A stretch of DNA of 64,000 bases from Trissonchulus latispiculum (Eukaryota; Nematoda; Enoplea; Enoplida; Ironidae), in contig JASAND010013048.1 in the NCBI GenBank assembly GCA_030248195.1, forward strand, positions 1 through 64,000, read 5' to 3'. The position numbers were made by a program, and so were the translations under genes. This document shows positions 1 through 10,053 of the stretch, in pieces. Each line of letters opens with the position of its first letter. Positions within the stretch are counted from its first letter, which is position 1. The notes beneath the pieces are model-generated. The model worked only from the letters and a program-made list of their open reading frames with translations. It was not told the DNA's origin and made no database searches.

Positions 1-935
1 TTGTTCGTCCGGGGTTTGCTGCCGCCGATTGTCATCAGAACCGCTAATGTTGAACCTCCGCGTTTTTGACCTGGCGGCCCTCCAGTGCAACGGGTGCACA
101 GTTAGCCCCTATTTGGTCGCGGCTCTTGCAGGAGGCAGGTTCTTCGGCTCGTCTTCCTCAACCGATTCGGGGTTAGGCGCTATTCCGCATAGGGGAGGCT
201 CAAGCGGCGTGGATGACGTTTTTTGGCGGCGTATTCCTTCGGTGGGCACTCCGTTGCAACGTGGAATTGCTTCCACTGCTGGGACTTTCTGCAGCTGAAC
301 TGCAAGAACGGGTTGGTCATCCTCCGCCTTTCTATGCTTTTGAGGTCGCCTACCACACAGTGGGACAGGGAGACACTCAGGTATTGGACCTGTTGAGGGT
401 CCTCTTCTAGGTGCCTTCAGCTCCATCCTGTGCCGGGGTGGAACATCCCGTTTGGTATGAATCTCTCGGCGGATCGTTCGCTATTTCAGCTGTCGCCTGC
501 TTTACCTGGAGTATCGGCTTGGGAAGCGGGGATTCCATCTCGGTCCACTTCGGTGGGCCCGTTGGGGCGACCAGCGACCCTGAGACGGTGTCCTCGGCCT
601 GTTTTTTAATGGACGCCCAATGTCAAATTTCATTTGCTACCACTCCACCTGTGGTTTCTGATCGGCAAGTACCGCCGTTCCCAGCCTCCGCAACCGAGTG
701 CTGCATCCACCAACGGCTGGACCAGTGGTGGCCGGACTCATGTTATCAACCCGGTCTATCACCGTGTTGTGACTGATTTGGTTCTGGCTGATTCGGATAT
801 CGAGGGGTCTTCCACCTATTTGCATGCGGATTTTTGCCAAAGCACACTGGTGATGCTGAAGGTATGGTCTTTGAAGGAAATCCGCCGGGTACCAATCCTC
901 AGGGTTCCGCCTGAGGATTCTTGCCTGGGGCTGAA
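1..935 (+). other. GC-rich interior of the retroelement, broken reading frames
   Basis: Short open stretches in all three + frames (213-410, 411-776, 634-990) look partly protein-like, with frequent polar residues and prolines, but none continues for long. The frame of the NADAR ORF is closed by TGA at 933-935. This may be a decayed upstream part of the same gene, with frameshifts, or non-coding retroelement sequence. No domain is recognised. Confidence 0.3.
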
Positions 936-982
936 CCCGTACTGCCATCTTCTATCCGGGGGAGGATCGGTATGGTCTTCCG

Positions 983-2314
983 TTGGATAAGAAGGCGGGT
1001 ACCCCACCTTTCTTGGGACCTCAACCCTTAGATCCCTGGGTTCGTCAATCAGTGGCCGAGCTTCTGGCGGTTTCGGATCTTGCTGTTCCGTTTCGCCAGT
1101 ATGCCGATCGGTATTGGCAGTACGCGGAGCTTCCACCAGTACAGGCCATTTCGGGCTGTTCGGCTTTAAATCCGTACTTTGTATACACAATCGCCTTTTG
1201 GGACGAGTGGCTTCTGGGGCAGGCAGCTCCATTGGCTGTTCCATTTACAGCGCTTGATGAGTATCTTGAGGAACTGAACCGGCTGATTCCGGGGGCGCAT
1301 GTGTCTTTTGAGACGCATCCCACCCCTGTTCCTCCGGGGTACGATCAACTCCGTATCCAACCTGAGCGTCCGGATTTTTGGCAGGCTACATTGCGGTTAC
1401 CACCTTTGGCTCGGGAAGGGGTCTTGGTTTATCCGGGGATCGAATTAGTCGGGAAAGCCGCGCTGGAATCGTGTGCCAAAGTGGCCGCAATCGCCCAGCT
1501 TTACCCGTTTTTCTATATTTATCCATCTTTGTTTCGGTTTCAGCCTTTGCGTAAAATGATTGAAACTTGGACCAAAAAATCGAAGTTTTTAGAAAAGAAG
1601 GTTCAGGCGGTCATACAGGAGTCTCTTGCCCATGAAGCCATGCAGCCCGGTGAGGCCGAAAATTACGGCCCGGTGGTTCCCTTTTTTGGGGAACATATGG
1701 TGGCCTCCAACATGCATTACATCCCGGAAACCAATGAGCAGGGACATCGACCCTATTTAAAGGTCTATGGGCATGAACATCGTTTTTCTGAGGGGGGTTA
1801 CCAACATCGTAAGACCGATTACTGGTTTTGTTTGCCTGAGCCTGCTCGCTACCTGGCCTCCCGGGGTTGCCCGTTTCAGGCTCTACAAGGTGCGAAGCAT
1901 TATACCAGGGGCTGGTTCCACCATTCAGTTCCGTTTCGCCGTTTTTGGGAACATCCGAAAATCCATGTGCGAGCATTTGTCATGCTCGAGGTTATTCGTG
2001 CAAAGGCTCAAGTTTGCCCATCGTATCGTGAGTGGCTTGCATCGACCGGGGTCCGTCTCATTGCTGAGGCTTCAGATAATGAGTATTGGGGCGTTGGCAA
2101 ATCGCAAGTCATGCTCCAACATATGGGGCCCCAGGATTATGCACATTTGTCGTGCTTAAATCCTACTCCTGCGGCCCCCCATCAAAATTGGATGGGCAAA
2201 CTGCACATGGTCTTGCGAAGCGAACTGTTTTCGGATCTACCTAACCTGGTTACGATAATGCGTGAAGAGCACCGCCAACAGGAGGTCAGGGCGGCTGAGG
2301 CTAAGAACGTTTAG
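983..2314 (+). CDS. NADAR-domain protein encoded in the 3' part of an LTR element
   Basis: The 443-residue ORF has an unrecognised N-terminal half (about residues 1-225) and a NADAR (YbiA-like) domain at about 230-416. Visible NADAR features in order: FFG...SNMH (234-245); an E-x-x-Y-Q-x-x-K segment (270-277); a VM..I.AK helix; AEASDNEYWGVG (361-372), matching the family's L-x-E-A-S/T-x-x-D-x-x-W-G core; and WMGKLHMVLR (403-412), matching the terminal G-x-L-M-x-V-R helix. NADAR enzymes hydrolyse ADP-ribose linkages, including ADP-ribosylated guanine, and are the antitoxin partners of some DarT-type transferases. The start is uncertain: 983 is a TTG, the frame is open from 936, and there is no early ATG, so the true start may be upstream, reached by splicing or lost. 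It lies 2.1 kb upstream of the 3' LTR, the place of env in retroviruses. No SGNH domain follows, unlike the second NADAR ORF in this window. Confidence 0.75.
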   Translation: MDKKAGTPPFLGPQPLDPWVRQSVAELLAVSDLAVPFRQYADRYWQYAELPPVQAISGCSALNPYFVYTIAFWDEWLLGQAAPLAVPFTALDEYLEELNRLIPGAHVSFETHPTPVPPGYDQLRIQPERPDFWQATLRLPPLAREGVLVYPGIELVGKAALESCAKVAAIAQLYPFFYIYPSLFRFQPLRKMIETWTKKSKFLEKKVQAVIQESLAHEAMQPGEAENYGPVVPFFGEHMVASNMHYIPETNEQGHRPYLKVYGHEHRFSEGGYQHRKTDYWFCLPEPARYLASRGCPFQALQGAKHYTRGWFHHSVPFRRFWEHPKIHVRAFVMLEVIRAKAQVCPSYREWLASTGVRLIAEASDNEYWGVGKSQVMLQHMGPQDYAHLSCLNPTPAAPHQNWMGKLHMVLRSELFSDLPNLVTIMREEHRQQEVRAAEAKNV

Positions 2315-4384
2315 GGAGCGTTGTTGTACGTTGTTGTTGTTGTTGTTTGCAGCCCCCTGTATATGGAAATTTTCTTTAAAAATTTCTTCAGTGCCCGAGC
2401 TGATTTTCTTATAAATTTTGTTTATTTTTCTCGAGTATTTTACCTTTCCATGATGATCTTAAGGGTCTTTCTCGTTGATTAAATTCCATTCTGCGGAATT
2501 TCTTGCTGTGTTGTAAATTTTCGTCTCGTTTCTTGTTTGCTCGGGCACATTTGATATTTTGTGTATTTCTATTTACTCACCGTCTGGCTAAAGGAGTTCT
2601 GGGGTGGGCGGCTCGCTTTGTTGACCTAAGACTGGGACACGGAGTGAACCGTTCCCCCCAGACCCTTGTTTCTTATCTTTCTACATCTGACTAGTATCTA
2701 ACAGTTTTCGAGTCTTCGCCGTGGTGTGGGTCTCCAAAGGTCGTTACCTAAAACTGGGTCGTCTTTGGGTACTCACACCGCTGCGACCATGCTGCAGTTG
2801 AGGGGCTTTTGTGATGTATTTTGTCTGTTTCTGCATTTATTCCATGGCATTTTTTCTTCGAGTCTTTAAATTTTGTGCTTTATGCTTACTACTTTAATTT
2901 TTGTTTATGTTTAGGTGATGGTTTTCTTGTCGTAACCGGTCCCCATACCCCCATTCTGCGCCAGGCGTGCCCCACGACGGATGCTGAACGGGAGCTGGAC
3001 TCTGTTGTTGCTGTTCTGGTTCATCTGGACTCTCACCCAGACTGTAACCCCGGTATTCCAGACGGTGAACTGTTTCTGTTGTGGCCACTATTTGCATTGG
3101 ATCTGACTGTAAGAAGGTGGCTCTATTTGCCTCCGCTGTTTTCTGGACTGCTATCTGGTCCTCTGCTTTCTGTTGGGGCCTGATTTTTCTATCTTTGGTT
3201 TGGGCCACTGATCCTGGCCTTAGTTTTCTGTGGGGTCTTGGCTGGTCCTTTGACTGTTTACCGGGTCCTGATCATATCCCGGTTCTCTTTTGGCCTCCTT
3301 GCTGGTTTGGCCAACTTTCTATGATGGGCTTGGCCGTTTCTAAGTCGGCTTTCCGGTGTGACCATTTGTGGCCGATGGTCCTGTTTGGGTTGATTTTTGT
3401 CTGGTCCGGGTTCTTCCATCTGGACTCTTTCTTCTGTCGGGTCTGTTCCCGGTGTCTGCTGGAACTGTCCTGATTCTCCCATTGTGAAGTTGTGGATTGT
3501 GTGCACGCCTTGGACGCTTGGTTCTCCCCTTGTTGTGTACGTGTTGTGAATTTTCATTCCATTTTTCTGCTTGTCTTTGTGAAGTATAATAAACAGGGGG
3601 AGGGGTTTGATAATCTATGCTGTTCAGTTAGGGAGGGTTCCAGTCTATTTGTTCCCCAGTTTCTTTTTGTTTCGGGCGCTCCCTATTATCTGTGCCTATT
3701 TCTCTGGTAGCTATTCACTGGTAGCTTGTTTTTCTTGTTGGCCATGTTTTGCCATTTACCAGTTTGCCTTATTGTTTTGCCTTTAATCTTTGTTTTTATA
3801 TTTCTACTGATTTTTGTGTTTATCTTATTCTCTATGCGTAATAAACCGCTAGCAAGTTTCTGTATTTGTTGTTTTCTTATAGGACCTTAGTTGGATTTCT
3901 TCAGTGGGGTTTGTATCTGTGGGGCTGGGTCCCCCGGTGGGTAGTGTCCCCGTTGTATTCTGCTCTTTCTGTCTGTTCGGCCTTGCGCGTGGGGGTCCAT
4001 ACGGGTGTCTAGTTGTGTTGTTTTCCAATAAGTATCCAGTCGTTTCTCCAAAGTCGTCAAAAGTTGTCAATTGTTTCGTTTTGTTTAGTCGTTTGTTTCG
4101 TATGATTGTTTCGTCCGTCCAAAACTGGTTTAGTGTTTAGTTTCGGTCACAGCCGATATAGTTTTACCCAGTCTAAGTCCGAAGTGTCAGCCCGGACTCG
4201 TCTGTGAGCCGCGTAGTTCGCAGGTCAATGGGGATCGTCTGGCTCCATTTTTACTTTAGCTAGTTCTAACAGTCTGTTTTATCTCTAAAATTACTACTTG
4301 GAGCTCCAAAACTAATGTAATCCAGTTTTACCATTGTCTAATATTTTGTGGCACCCGTATTGATCGCCGCGCGGGGGGCCGGCG
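2315..4384 (+). other. Non-coding T-rich, A-poor tail of the retroelement
   Basis: No convincing gene is seen between the NADAR stop and the polypurine tract. The + strand is strongly T-rich and A-poor, most clearly at about 2480-4140. A GTT microsatellite opens it (2322-2347). Short open frames at 2821-3183 and 3081-3473 are low-complexity by-products of this composition. Confidence 0.5.
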
Positions 4385-4399
4385 GCGGAAAAGAGGGGG
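4385..4399 (+). other. Polypurine tract
   Basis: A run of G and A (GGCGGAAAAGAGGGGG) ends five bases before the TGTGGG start of the LTR, where plus-strand DNA synthesis is primed in LTR elements. Confidence 0.55.
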
Positions 4400-4605
4400 T
4401 ATTTTGTGGGATATTACCCATTGGGGTACTGATAGCTAGCTGCGCAGCAGCGCAGCACTCAAAATTATATGTTGTGCTAGCTTCACACATGCGATGTAAA
4501 GTATACTTTATTTGATGGAATCAGACAACTTTGAACTATTTCGATAATTGTTTCATGAATGATAAAAGTGATTTCTTTTGGGCTAGCTACACGAGTAGCA
4601 CAAAG

Positions 4606-4615
4606 TATATATAAA
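4606..4615 (+). promoter_or_regulatory. TATA box of the LTR
   Basis: TATATATAAA lies 202 bp into the LTR and about 240 bp before its AATAAA signal, as in a U3 promoter. Confidence 0.5.
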
Positions 4616-4848
4616 CGAGAAAAGTGTAGGTCCAGTTAGTTGTAGTTGCAATTGTGGTTGTCGTCGGGGAGTCAGATAAATTGGGGGTTGACTTATTGGG
4701 TGGAGCCGTTTTGGCTGAGTTTAGGATATTGGGAGAGAGTAACGTCCTCCCCTCTACTGTGTTTATCCTACTGTCGTGTTCTCTGACTGTTTTATAGTAA
4801 CTTCGTATAGTTGTTGAAGAATTAGTATAAGTCTTTGATGTTTAGCGT

Positions 4849-4854
4849 AATAAA
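4849..4854 (+). terminator. Polyadenylation signal of the LTR
   Basis: AATAAA lies 53 bp before the LTR end, the usual place for the R-region poly(A) signal. Confidence 0.45.
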
Positions 4855-5063
4855 GTCTAGCGGTGTTCAAGTCTATTAGATCTAGGGACGGTCGCTTAGG
4901 GCCCACAGATAATTACTCTCCACTTGCATCTGCTAATTTATAACACTCTCGCTCCTTCTCTCGTATTTGGCTAGGACTTAACATCACACACTGAACTCTT
5001 ACTTGCAATCTTTACTGGAGTCCGACATTAGTTTATTACAGAGGTACACACATAGTACTTCAC

Positions 5064-5174
5064 ACCGTTATCCGGCGTAAATACATGTAAAACATAGGTG
5101 AAAAAGTCAAATTTACGCCGCTCTGGCGTAAATCTTAAAATTGTGAATTTTTCATATTTACGCCGGATAGCGGT
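5064..5174. mobile_element. Miniature inverted-repeat element, copy 1
   Basis: About 111 bp bounded by CCGTTATCCGGCGTAAATA and its near-perfect reverse complement, with a further inner palindrome (TTTACGCCGCTCTGGCGTAAA). It is followed after about 5 bp by a second copy. Confidence 0.65.
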
Positions 5175-5179
5175 ATATT

Positions 5180-5290
5180 ACCGTTATCCGGCGTAAATAC
5201 ATGTAAAACATAGGCGAAAAAGTCAAATTTACGCCGCTCTGGCGTAACTCTGAAAATTCTCAATTTTTCATTGTTACGTCTGATAGCTGT
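5180..5290. mobile_element. Miniature inverted-repeat element, copy 2
   Basis: A near-identical second copy in the same orientation as the one at 5064. Its right terminus is decayed (GTTACGTCTGATAGC against TTTACGCCGGATAGC). Confidence 0.6.
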
Positions 5291-5308
5291 GACGAACTGT
5301 TTAAAAAG

Positions 5309-5429
5309 CACAAGGCCCTTCGGGAATGAGGAATTTTACATAAATTTTGACACTTGTTTATTTGACAATTTTTATGCTCCGAAAATGAAAACATGTCATA
5401 GGAAAATACACAAGGCCCTTCGGGAATGA
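5309..5429 (+). repeat. Short direct repeat, 100 bp apart
   Basis: CACAAGGCCCTTCGGGAATGA occurs at 5309-5329 and again at 5409-5429 exactly. The flanking DNA is AT-rich and non-coding. Confidence 0.5.
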
Positions 5430-5755
5430 AGCACTTTGTTTGAGGCATTGAGGCAGCATTGTTTGTATGAAATATTAAGTTACTGATCCACCTCCCCTTT
5501 GTAGTTGTTTTCCAAGTCCAGGTGCCGTTTTCCAAATGCTCTTTTTTCCGCCGTTAAATCTTTAACATATGTGCTGTTGTTATGCAGTGCCAAATTTAAT
5601 CCTTTGGCATATTTTTAAAGCTGAGACAGTCCTGCACAAATTTGAAAAGTTGTGCAGTTGATTTGCACAACTATTAGCTAGGGTGCCGGATAGCAGAGTT
5701 GGGCCAAAATTTTTATTACAAAACTAGAAGGACAGTATCATTTCCTGTTATATAT

Positions 5756-6016
5756 TTCAAACCGGGTTGAAATCACAACCCTCCTCACTGAGCACGGTTG
5801 AGATTCACCCACTTCAACCAACCACTTCAAAACCAACCGTAATTTTCAACCCACATTTAATGATAACATTGGGTTAGAACTCAACCCAAATTTCAACGGC
5901 CGGCCATTTCAACCCCAACCCTGTTATTTCAACCCGGCTTTATTCAACCTTGTTTTGATAAGACCGAGTCGATTTTTTCAACCATCGGATCCCGGGTTGA
6001 GGGCTCAACCCGAGTT
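5756..6016. repeat. CAACCC / GGGTTG array
   Basis: About 260 bp densely sprinkled with TTCAACCC and its reverse complement GGGTTGAA, irregularly spaced and in both orientations. No ORF. Confidence 0.5.
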
Positions 6017-6702
6017 TAGATGCTTGATAGCACTGGCCTCAGGTATAAATAGAAAGCTGAACTAGTCTGCCATGAAAATTCTGCATAAGCAGACTTAAAT
6101 AGGATACAAATAATAGATTTAGGGAAACAGTGAATGGGGGAAATGAGAAAAGCCAACGTTTATCCCCTGCCTCTCTGAACTATTCAGATTTGACGATGCA
6201 TCCGCTAACAATTCTCTGTATACCTGAAGGGTCCTGGACCGAATTAGATCTACCCCAAACTGTTGATCAACCATAACCAAACTGAAATGAAAGTGTTCTT
6301 AAATCTTTATAATCGATAATGCATGTTTAGCGAAACCTTCAGGGCTTGGAAAAAGCCGATATTATTCCGATTCCAAATATATAGAAAACAGGATGAAAAC
6401 AGGATCTGGTCTCGGCAAATTGGCCTCGTCGGCTTTCTCTACAACGTATTGGAACAAATCATAAAGGAATGGCTGGACTAGTTTTGGAGTCAACAAAATT
6501 TTTTCTCAGATAAAACATTTGAGGTTCAGATGTTTTCACTAAACCAAAAATCAAGTAATGCGTATCACCTAACATGTGACAGGCAGTTTCCAGCCCTGGC
6601 CCTCCATGCACAGTGAAGACTCTGATCGATATTTTTATTGATTTTGGTTTGATTTGGCATTTTATGCAGTCTGGCGGCCGCACATGATTCAAAGGCTGAT
6701 AC
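6017..6702. other. Non-coding, nothing recognised
   Basis: AT-rich sequence with only short chance frames. I see no gene, repeat boundary or RNA signature here. Confidence 0.4.
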
Positions 6703-6706
6703 CAAG

Positions 6707-7452
6707 TGTAACGGATCAAGATTGCGCATGGTCAACCTTTCCGTTGCAAGTTAGCTGCCCGTCCGGCTTTGTCTAACATCATCCAAAGGGGCCGAGTTTA
6801 CTTTGCAAGTCACGTAGCTCCCCCAACGTGTATGTTTGGGATTGGGTGGGTTCCCCGCTTGCTATACGGGCAGCTACGTGATTGGGGGAAATTTCTCACC
6901 AGGGGGCGTTCGTGGGAAGGTTCTACCCAACACTCGCTTCCGCCTTCAGTCTTAGTACTTCTTTCATCGCGAACACCCGCTATAATCCTCTACGCTTTCT
7001 CCCCCAATTATTCTTTGGTATATATTGCATTTGCCCCTTGCTCTCCCCAGAGCGTGGTACTGGTACGTTGGCCGTCCGTATTTCTACTGTAAGTCCCTTT
7101 TTTGTGTGTTTGCATTGAATAACTGAGGGCTCTGCCCATAACCTCTTTATATTATTCTTTATAATAACTATTGTTGTTCTTTCTATATTAAAGTGTTGCT
7201 ACTATCTTTAACTAGGCTAAGTCACTGAGCTCCTACTAGGTAGGTAATTCCTGTTTGAATCCAAATATAGTGAGAGTGAGGAGGCATCTCTTCACTTAGG
7301 GCAGGTCATTACCGTGTTTGTTGTCTAGCGAGGCTGTCCCGACCGTCTCCTGTAGTCGGTCCGTTATCTATCTGTGCCACGGTCTCCGCATCCGCTGGTA
7401 TTCGGAGCGGTAACGGTGCTTGTACGTAGAATCAGGCACTAGCCCCGCTACA
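6707..7452 (+). mobile_element. Solo LTR
   Basis: A 746 bp block begins TGTAACGG and ends CCGCTACA, an inverted terminal pair with one mismatch, flanked on both sides by CAAG (6703-6706 and 7453-7456) as a 4 bp target duplication. It is pyrimidine-rich and has no long coding frame. Orientation is assumed from the sequence as given. Confidence 0.6.
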
Positions 7453-7456
7453 CAAG

Positions 7457-9000
7457 GATCCACTGGAATAGGTATCTACGCTTAATCAAGCAATATCCAT
7501 TGGACCGAGTTGACCATGCACGCAGCAGATATAGGCTCATGAAGGCTGAAGCCCCGAGGGAGCAATATTGTCACCACTGTTATTTTTGGGTGGGTGTCTC
7601 AGGTGACGGTTTTCAAAATTTCTCAGTCCTAAAAATTTGCAGAGATGCAGCAGGGCCGAGACGATACATGGTATAACTAAGTTTTAGACATTCCTCAAGA
7701 AGAATGCTATTAAAACCCTATATCGCGCATACAGATAGCATATTCCGAAAGGGTGGAAAAGGTGGCAGCGTTACCTGAGACAGTCACCTATTTATGGGAT
7801 TTATCAGCCGTCTAACCGATACTCTCAGGTAGAATTTGAACCTGTCTGTTTTGCTTATAACTTGGCAGTCCAAGCTAGTCTCTTCACATTGTAAGAAGTA
7901 GACACGGAATTGGCAAATTCCAGACGACTGGGCTCCCAAGTGGAAAATGTCCGTCTGCATGAAAACTGCTGTCGCTGTCATTACAAACAGCTCTCTTCAC
8001 AGCCAATTTCATCAGGTCTGTTCACTTTCAACGCACCGCTCACTTCACATTCCTTGGCATAGTTTTTGGAAAAAGACTGCCATGCAAACAGCGTTCAAAA
8101 ACGATTATCCGTCAACCAGGTCGTGGAGGAGTTATGATGAACAATCTGCTATCAGGATATTCCAAAGATCTCTCTTCAATACCGATCATCAATCCCTCCA
8201 AAACTAAATTAAACTCTATTATTGACATCAGCACTCAGTAGCAATGGAATGGAAATACTCCTTGACCCAGATTCTCTAATCTTAACATGCAGATGTGACT
8301 CGTATTCGGCCCGATTTTTTAAGAATTCAGGGGCCAATATTAAGATCACTTCTGGAGGGAAACTGTGATTTAAGGTGGTGGTATCCTTTTGTGCAGTGCT
8401 TTTGCGGTGATTTTTTTCAAACGCTATAACTTTCGCAATTTTGGGAGTTGGAAAAAGCTTTATAAAATGTATAAAGCTTATTATCTGAACATTCACATGA
8501 GTCTACGAAACCGGCAAAATTGTCAAAAAATAGCAGAAATTTCCTGACATGCTCACATCTAACAGGATGAATATAGACCAAAATTTTTGAACATTGATTT
8601 CTCGAAACTGAAAAAACCGCCAAAAGTTCTTTTAGTGCCATGATATGAAGCACATATGGGGCAGAGGGACATTTTTTTGGATTTGGCTCAGCAGGTCTTA
8701 ACGCTCGAGAAAATCGGCCAAATGCACGGTAACACGAAATTTCGCAACTTCGCTTTGAGTTTTCTTGCTGCTCGATAAGTTTTGCCCATACCAAGAAAAA
8801 CGTCCATCCGCAAAAGTATGAATTTCAACTTTGCCAAAAATCTCCAGAATCCGTCGAGTAGTTTTTGAGAAATCGATGTTCGAAACAAAATAATCGCAGT
8901 TTTGCTAAAATGGTTTTTCGGCCAAATCTCTAGCTTAAAGCAATAAAGTCCAACTAATAGGCATTCATAAAATGTGTATTTAGACGCTGTATTGATTGAG
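7457..9000. other. Non-coding interval
   Basis: No gene is recognised. From about 8290 the sequence becomes A/T-rich with repeated phrases such as TTTTTGA, GAGAAATCG and CGGCCAAA, typical of decayed repeats. Minus-strand frames here have low-complexity composition and no domain. Confidence 0.4.
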
Positions 9001-10053
9001 TATAAATAAGCCAACTTTGTCCTTAACATGTTGCTGTAATTTTGAAAAAACTGATTTTCTCGAAAATGGCCATTTTTGACCCTCAAAACAGTTTTTTGCT
9101 TATACTGACTTAACCTCTGTCCAACCTAGCAAAAATGATCCTTTTCGTGTCCTATTTCCAGCCATAACAAACAATCCCGTGTCTTGTCTACCTACCGGGA
9201 GCCTAATCCCAAAAACCAAAAGTTTCTTATCTTTCCGCCTAAAAATACAGGACTGGGTCCAGAATGTTAAAGAGCACAAAAATAGGTTATTTCGTAAGTT
9301 TTAGCTATTTTTGTAAAGGATTATAGCCGTATGAGTCAAAAATACCCGAAAGGAAACGAGCACCTTAAGCTGGCACTGATAAGAATTAATTTTCTAAGGA
9401 TATATACTGAGTGAGTACTGACGGATTTTACTCCTGAAAACCTAAAACTAGGTCTAGGGCTTGGCTTTAATCAGAGGTTTGGAGCTTCCTGAATAAACTG
9501 AACCCTTGAATGAGCCATGTGCTTTCTTGTCATGTCAAGTTTCTCGAATTAGAATGGCAGATTCCAAAAAATGTATGAAATGAAAACTATTGCAAAAGCT
9601 GCATCACTCCTTCCCCAACATCAAAATGTAATATAATAGCAAAGTTGCTGGTGTCAGTTGAAAGAATTTATTAGTCATTAATGCTATAGAAAGGAATAAA
9701 CATTTCCGAACTCTTCTTCAACTCTTCTCTACATAAAAATCACAAACATTGTAATTATTACATAGATTAGAAGCAGAATCTACCAAAAGAAGACCCCACA
9801 CAGAAGTCACACACTTCATTGGTTTGGTTTTTGGCCTTTGGCAAACAGTAGGTGCACCAGACACCGGATTGGTATTGTGGCTGGAAAGAGGACACGAAAA
9901 TGAACATTTTTGCTTTTACAACCTTTGAGCTATGTATCTCCAGTGGTTAAGTCAGTATAAGCAAGAAACTGTTTTAGTGGTCAAAAATGGCCATTTAAAT
10001 CAGTTTTTTTCAAAATTACTGCCACATGTGAAGGACAAAGTTGGCTTATTTAT
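9001..10053. mobile_element. Foldback element with about 115 bp arms
   Basis: The arm 9001-9118 matches the reverse complement of 9941-10053 closely, including ATAAATAAGCCAACTTTGTC and AATGGCCATTTTTGACC. About 820 bp of non-coding DNA lies between. No transposase frame is visible, so it is non-autonomous. Confidence 0.6.

Larger units (their letters stand above)
1..4907 (+). mobile_element. LTR retroelement, 3' part, carrying a NADAR ORF
   Basis: The stretch ends in a polypurine tract (4385-4399) followed by an LTR-like block (4405-4907) bounded by TGTGGG and CCCACA. No primer-binding site follows that block, so it reads as a 3' LTR and the element enters the window from the left. The interior is GC-richer than the rest of the window, holds one long ORF (983-2314) and then about 2 kb of T-rich, A-poor sequence. 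No gag, RT or integrase motif is visible in the part we have, so the element class is unassigned. Confidence 0.6.
4405..4907 (+). repeat. 3' long terminal repeat
   Basis: The block begins TGTGGG and ends CCCACA, a perfect 6 bp inverted terminal pair. Inside are a TATA box (4606-4615) and an AATAAA polyadenylation signal (4849-4854), in the order expected for U3-R. The 5' LTR lies outside the window, so identity between LTRs and target duplication cannot be checked. Confidence 0.65.

Noticed and set aside
109..426. Minus proline-rich ORF at the window start
   Set aside because: It overlaps equally open + frames in GC-rich DNA; no domain, no start context.
8417..9086. Overlapping minus ORFs rich in Phe, Lys and Leu
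   Set aside because: Low-complexity by-products of AT-rich repeat sequence.
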